A stretch of 64,000 bases of DNA, taken from NCBI GenBank assembly GCA_021464415.1, contig CM038470.1, forward strand, positions 42,650,099 to 42,714,098, written 5' to 3'. The notes beneath the pieces were generated by a model. The model worked only from the letters and a program-made list of their open reading frames with translations, was not told where the DNA came from and ran no database searches. The position numbers and the translations under genes are program-made. Source of the stretch: Lonicera japonica. Taxonomy: Eukaryota > Streptophyta > Magnoliopsida > Dipsacales > Caprifoliaceae. Below are positions 59,779 to 64,000 of the stretch, in pieces (positions within the stretch are counted from its first letter, which is position 1; each line of letters opens with the position of its first letter).

Positions 59779-62412
59779 TATCACATTTTTATGTAGATTA
59801 AAATGCAACTTATTATGAGTACAAAGAGGGTTTCATCAACAAAGACACACCTCATTTTAACTACATTAAAATGTGTAGAACTTTTGAAATACTTATTTTA
59901 TCAAAAAAATTTCTTTCATTCAAAATTTGCTAACCGCTGAAATCAAATCCTTGACCTTTAAACAAGTAACAATTTTGTTTCATTTAAAATTTACACTAAC
60001 TTGTAAAAATATTTGGTTTCATCCATCGTTTAAATACAAATTGTGTAAATACAGATGTAAAATTCACTAATATTTACACCTCCACTAATTTCCACATCAG
60101 ATTTACACAAATATTAACCCACCCACTGAAAATGTTCTAAGAGACTTCTATTCTACAAATTTGCACTAATTTATTAAATTATGTCATATGCCACGTCCGA
60201 TCCACAACCGTTCCCAAAAGCATATCATTTTCTATCGAGCACAATTTTGTCCAACATTATCTTCATTCTTCACACACACTAAATGCAACTTATTAGGACC
60301 ATTGGCCAATCTACATGAGTCCCACACCAACAATGTTTAGATATTTCAAATCTAATAATTACGTGATATTTTAATATAGCTATTATTCATTGGCTAGAAT
60401 AAATTTTGACAAGAATGAATGTAATAAGACTAAACAATCTAACCAATACACATTGGCCGAGTCCATATTTGTTGACTTTCTTTAAATGAGGGACTTGAGG
60501 GTTAACATGAACCTCCATCCTGGTTAGTCATTGCATTAAAACAATAAATAAACAATAATTGTCACACTAAATATGCCAATTTTTATGTCAGACAATAGGT
60601 ATTGCCATGGATGTATGTACTTCTAATTAGTGGTGAACTGATATCTTAAACAAATATAAATGATACATCAGGACTGAGCTTGAATTTCCCTTGCTGAATG
60701 AACACTCATATATACTCTACTACCTGCCCACAACCACCTAAAGAATGGAAAATCAAATGTACATGAAAGCATATAAACATGCATCGCAATCAGGTGCGGA
60801 TCCTCCATATCGACAACTTTAACGACGAATTTTCGGAGCTGATAACATCTCCCAACCTTTTAGTGACAAAAATTCGTCAGTGAAGGGCCAATCTGTATAT
60901 GGAATATGGATGGTCCATACCAGATCAACAGATGACAGATCCCAACCCCATATATATACATTTGTACACAACCATTTAGTGGCTGATATAAAACATGAAT
61001 TGCAAAGAGTATCCAATTCTCATTTGGATAAATTCAACCCCTACACGAACATGAAAAGAAGAGATTATTATAAGCCTTAAAAGAATTAAAATCCTATTTG
61101 CTACCTCAAACAAACTAATTTAACCCATAATCAGAATCCAATACAAAGGAAACCAAACAACACTAACACAGAAGTAAAATAACACGCCATTCCCAATTAG
61201 AAGTCTAATATTCCTTTCAAGAAATAATTTATGTGCCAAATTATACGGCAGCAAACAAATTTATTCTTAATCATTGATTACGCTGGTATTAGCGTATCCT
61301 TAGAAAAGAGCGAAAGTGAAAAAACATGGATGATCCATACACAAATGCTACTTGTCACAAATTACAATAATCCTTACGAGACATTGAAGAGTGTAAAATA
61401 ATGAAGTACACAGCAGCAACACAATCAACTTTGTTAATATAAGATTTGACAAAAACACGCAACAGTAAGAAGGGAGGCAATTTAAAAAACAAGACAATAA
61501 AACGACACAGAAAGAGAACGTTGGCAGGAAATTAACCCGAAAAGCTACATTTGTGTCCAAATTCTGACACAAAATTAGAACTATATCTTGGTACTTGCAT
61601 CTATAGTGTCTTCCGCGTCTAAATTTGAGAAAATTTCATTCACCAGTGTTGTTAAATGTCTATTTGGACTCTAAATTTAATATCATCTCGTGTTTAATAG
61701 GTTGTGCTCAATAAAAATAGCACAATGTCAGGTCTTGCTCGTTTTTGTTGTGTCAAGCCCAAACACCCAAAAACACGAATTGCCCGTGTACACCACCATC
61801 ATTGTGATACTTAAGATTTAGTCTAACAAGAAACGGAAACCATATTATCTTATCCCACCAGCACCACATAAAAGACTAGGTAGGATTGGATAAAAAATAT
61901 GTCTGATAAGTCCTTATCTGATCTTACATAAGGTGCCGTCCTCTATTATAAATCCGGATAGACGATAATATTAAGAATATAATGAGGGTTATTGTCTTTT
62001 TGCCATATCTTATCGCACCAGCATGGGATAAGATAATCCAGGTGGGATTGGTTTATCCCATTCCCTGTGGGATAAGAGGACTTAACAGGATTAATGATCC
62101 ACCTCGATATCCAATCATGACTAGCACCAAACAAAGGATAGGATAATTCTACCCTCTCCCGTTCCATTATCCTGTGCATCAAACACAACCTAAGGGAAAA
62201 AGAAAGTAAACAAACTCTGGATGAGCAAAAGGTGGTCGAACCTAGGGGTTGCAAAGTTGGGTTGAATAGCCCGTGGATGTGTACAAGCCGAGATATCTCT
62301 CAGAGACATTCCTAAGTATCTTCTTTAAGGTAAAGATTGCACTTCTCATAAGAAGTTGATAGCATGATGCTGCGACTTCAGGAACAACGTTAGAGAGCAT
62401 ATTTGGAAAGGG
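59779..62412. other. Intergenic DNA, no gene seen
   Basis: AT-rich. 61680-61790 has GTGTCAAGCCCAAACACCC-like words also hinted at in kinase intron 1 (32570-32720). 61850-62180 is rich in TTATCCC/GGGATAA inverted words. These are probably old non-autonomous elements; the boundaries are not clear. Confidence 0.4.
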
Positions 62413-62536
62413 CTGATGATAAAGGCATCCCTAAAGTGTAGCCTTACCATATGCATGCATTGTGCTATGTTTAAATGGTAGTACATGTGATCGCGGCGGG
62501 GCTACAGTTTAGGGGAGCCCTTTTATCATCATCCAT
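62413..62536. repeat. Small foldback (MITE-like) element
   Basis: The left arm GATGATAAAGGCATCCCTAA plus GTGTAGCC is mirrored by GGCTACAGTTTAGGGGAGCC and TTTTATCATC on the right, about 125 bp overall. The target duplication is uncertain. Confidence 0.6.
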
Positions 62537-63344
62537 TTGGAAACTATGGGTCGCCTTGTTGAGGTAGGATATGAACTGATGTTCCTCCAAATAAGATTTT
62601 AGCCTATGAAGAACCAACACGGGTGCGGGATTGGAATGCAACACAATTCGGGTGAGACAAATCAGAAATTTTCAAAACAATTGGATATGGGTGCGGGGGG
62701 TGATAAAATAATAACAAAAATAACATTAATTATTAGATTCCATGTTTGAGAATTACCTATGGTCACAATGGAATAGAATAAGAAGATTTGGAAAATAACA
62801 ATCCATTACAAGTTTCAATCAAAAGATGAGGAGAAGAAATACTTACAAGTTTGACAAGAAAACTAGGGTTCCACAGTGGCAGTAAGAAATTTAGGGTTTC
62901 ATATTGGTGAGTGGTGACAAGAAATTTAGGGTTTCCATAGTGTGACAAGAAAATCAGGGTTTCATAGTTAGACGAAATTTGATGAACTGACTTTAAGAAC
63001 TTATCGTGTTGGAGAGTTTGCGCCGTTTGTAAGTTTGATAAAAGTCAATTTAATTTTTTTTAAAAAAAAGGGAAATTGGACTCTTTCCAAATCCCTCCTG
63101 AGCCCCAAACGAATCCCTAAAGAATCCTTGACGAATTGGAAATTAAAATTTAATTATCAATTCCAATTCTCCTTGGGTGCGAATAGGGGCCACTCCCGCA
63201 CCCGGCGGAACTAGCAACGCTTTTGGTTGAATACACCAGACATTCTTATTCTTTTTTCCACCGAAATTGCAAATCGCAGATAAACCGAACCCTAACATAG
63301 GACCTTCTAGAGGACTCTCGAAATCAAACACACCAGGCATCAAC

Positions 63345-63834
63345 TTCAGCGAGATGATAACTCATCCATCTTGAACCAGAATTTTCCTCCTTTGAAGGAA
63401 GACAGCCCTGCCATTCTAAACTCTCATGGGAATAAGTCCTCACGTAGCATTAACAACTCATCTCTAGGAGGATCTGAGTAAGCTCCATCCCCCTCAAAAC
63501 TAGAGCACAAAGGCAAAAAAAGGGCCAACCTTTACCTCTCACCAAGCAAATGAAAACTGTCAACAGAGAATTAAAAGCATATTCTAGAAAATCCAAATCC
63601 ACAGCACAACCTCAAACTTCTAACCCTGATGCTTTTCAATGGCAAATTTATGAAAAAGATAAAAAGAAGAGGGAAGATGAAGCAGCAGCAACTATAGCTA
63701 ATGATGAACAACACCAATGGAAGGTGTGTGTTTATGCTAAGGGCCCCATTGTCACAGCTGGTGCTTCAGGGACAATTTCTAGTCCTTTGTATGCAGAAAA
63801 CATTACAATTGCCCATGAAGAAAAAGGCAAATGA
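63345..63834 (+). pseudogene. Degenerate coding remnant, possibly LINE ORF1
   Basis: One frame from 63353 reads SSILNQNFPPLKEDSPAIL to a TAA near 63480, then APSPSKLEHKGKKRANLYLS. A second frame from 63550 reads MKTVNRELKAYSRKSKS and on to HHEEKGK-like end at 63834. The short acidic/Pro/Ser/Lys-rich linker style resembles the region after the gag-like ORF1 of plant LINEs. No zinc knuckle or endonuclease is visible, so the family is a guess. The window ends 166 bp later. Confidence 0.35.
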
Positions 63835-64000
63835 TTTGGTACAGCTCTGCATTTTTATTTTTTGTCTTGTTGGCTGCTTGTTTGGCCTTCCTTTTTGGTC
63901 TTCATTTGGTCTTTGTAGATGTTATTCTCTGTCTTCTAGCCCCATGTTTATGCTATGCATTTACTTTTTGAATTGCTTGATGGACTTATTGGTTTTTTCC

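Overview
This window is nuclear DNA of a flowering plant, most likely a eudicot. The evidence is one multi-exon gene with GT-AG introns and a plant-specific domain order, plus plant-type transposable elements: a Cassandra-like TRIM carrying 5S rRNA, Ty1/copia and Ty3/gypsy retroelements, CACTA, hAT and Harbinger-like DNA elements, SINEs and LINE remnants. No bacterial operons, CRISPR arrays or intact tRNA genes were seen. The species cannot be named from the sequence alone.

Layout. Bases 1-4528 are a tandem array with a unit of about 1.2 kb (three full copies and a truncated fourth). It is broken by a minus-strand Sirevirus-like copia element (4529-8701), which is itself cut by a truncated Cassandra-like TRIM (8702-9133). 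A gypsy remnant and a solo copia LTR in the opposite orientation follow, to 11656. A tRNA-derived SINE with an exact 18-bp target duplication lies at 13105-13303.

Bases 13376-26522 form a four-level nest in which every level keeps its exact target-site duplication (TSD): a plus-strand gypsy-type solo LTR (ATGTA), inside it a minus-strand solo LTR of the same family (TGCAT), inside that a 6.8-kb CACTA element (TCA), and inside that a 732-bp solo LTR (CGAGT). The CACTA element carries broken, intron-containing pieces of three unrelated host genes: a multi-pass transmembrane protein, an ORMDL protein and a ZIP metal transporter. It is a Pack-type, gene-capturing transposon. Another solo LTR lies at 27682-30209.

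The one clearly functional host gene is at 32214-43595 on the plus strand. Ten exons encode an 800-residue USP-domain receptor-like cytoplasmic kinase (USP domain, coiled coil, kinase domain; no U-box). Its introns have accumulated several MITEs. A short upstream ORF ends 6 nt before its start codon.

Downstream are a SINE-like element (44441-44599), a hAT element with an 8-bp TSD whose transposase tail is interrupted by another solo LTR (44666-47139), an unusual tandem block rich in GTGCTAAAA/TTTTAGCAC (48080-48740), and a structurally complete but coding-dead copia element (49345-54615, TSD ATATA). After these come a small frameshifted plant gene (55350-55722), a Harbinger-like MITE, a LINE/RNase H remnant (58854-59778), and a degenerate coding remnant at the right edge (63345-63834). 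The unlisted gaps are AT-rich and show no gene I can support.
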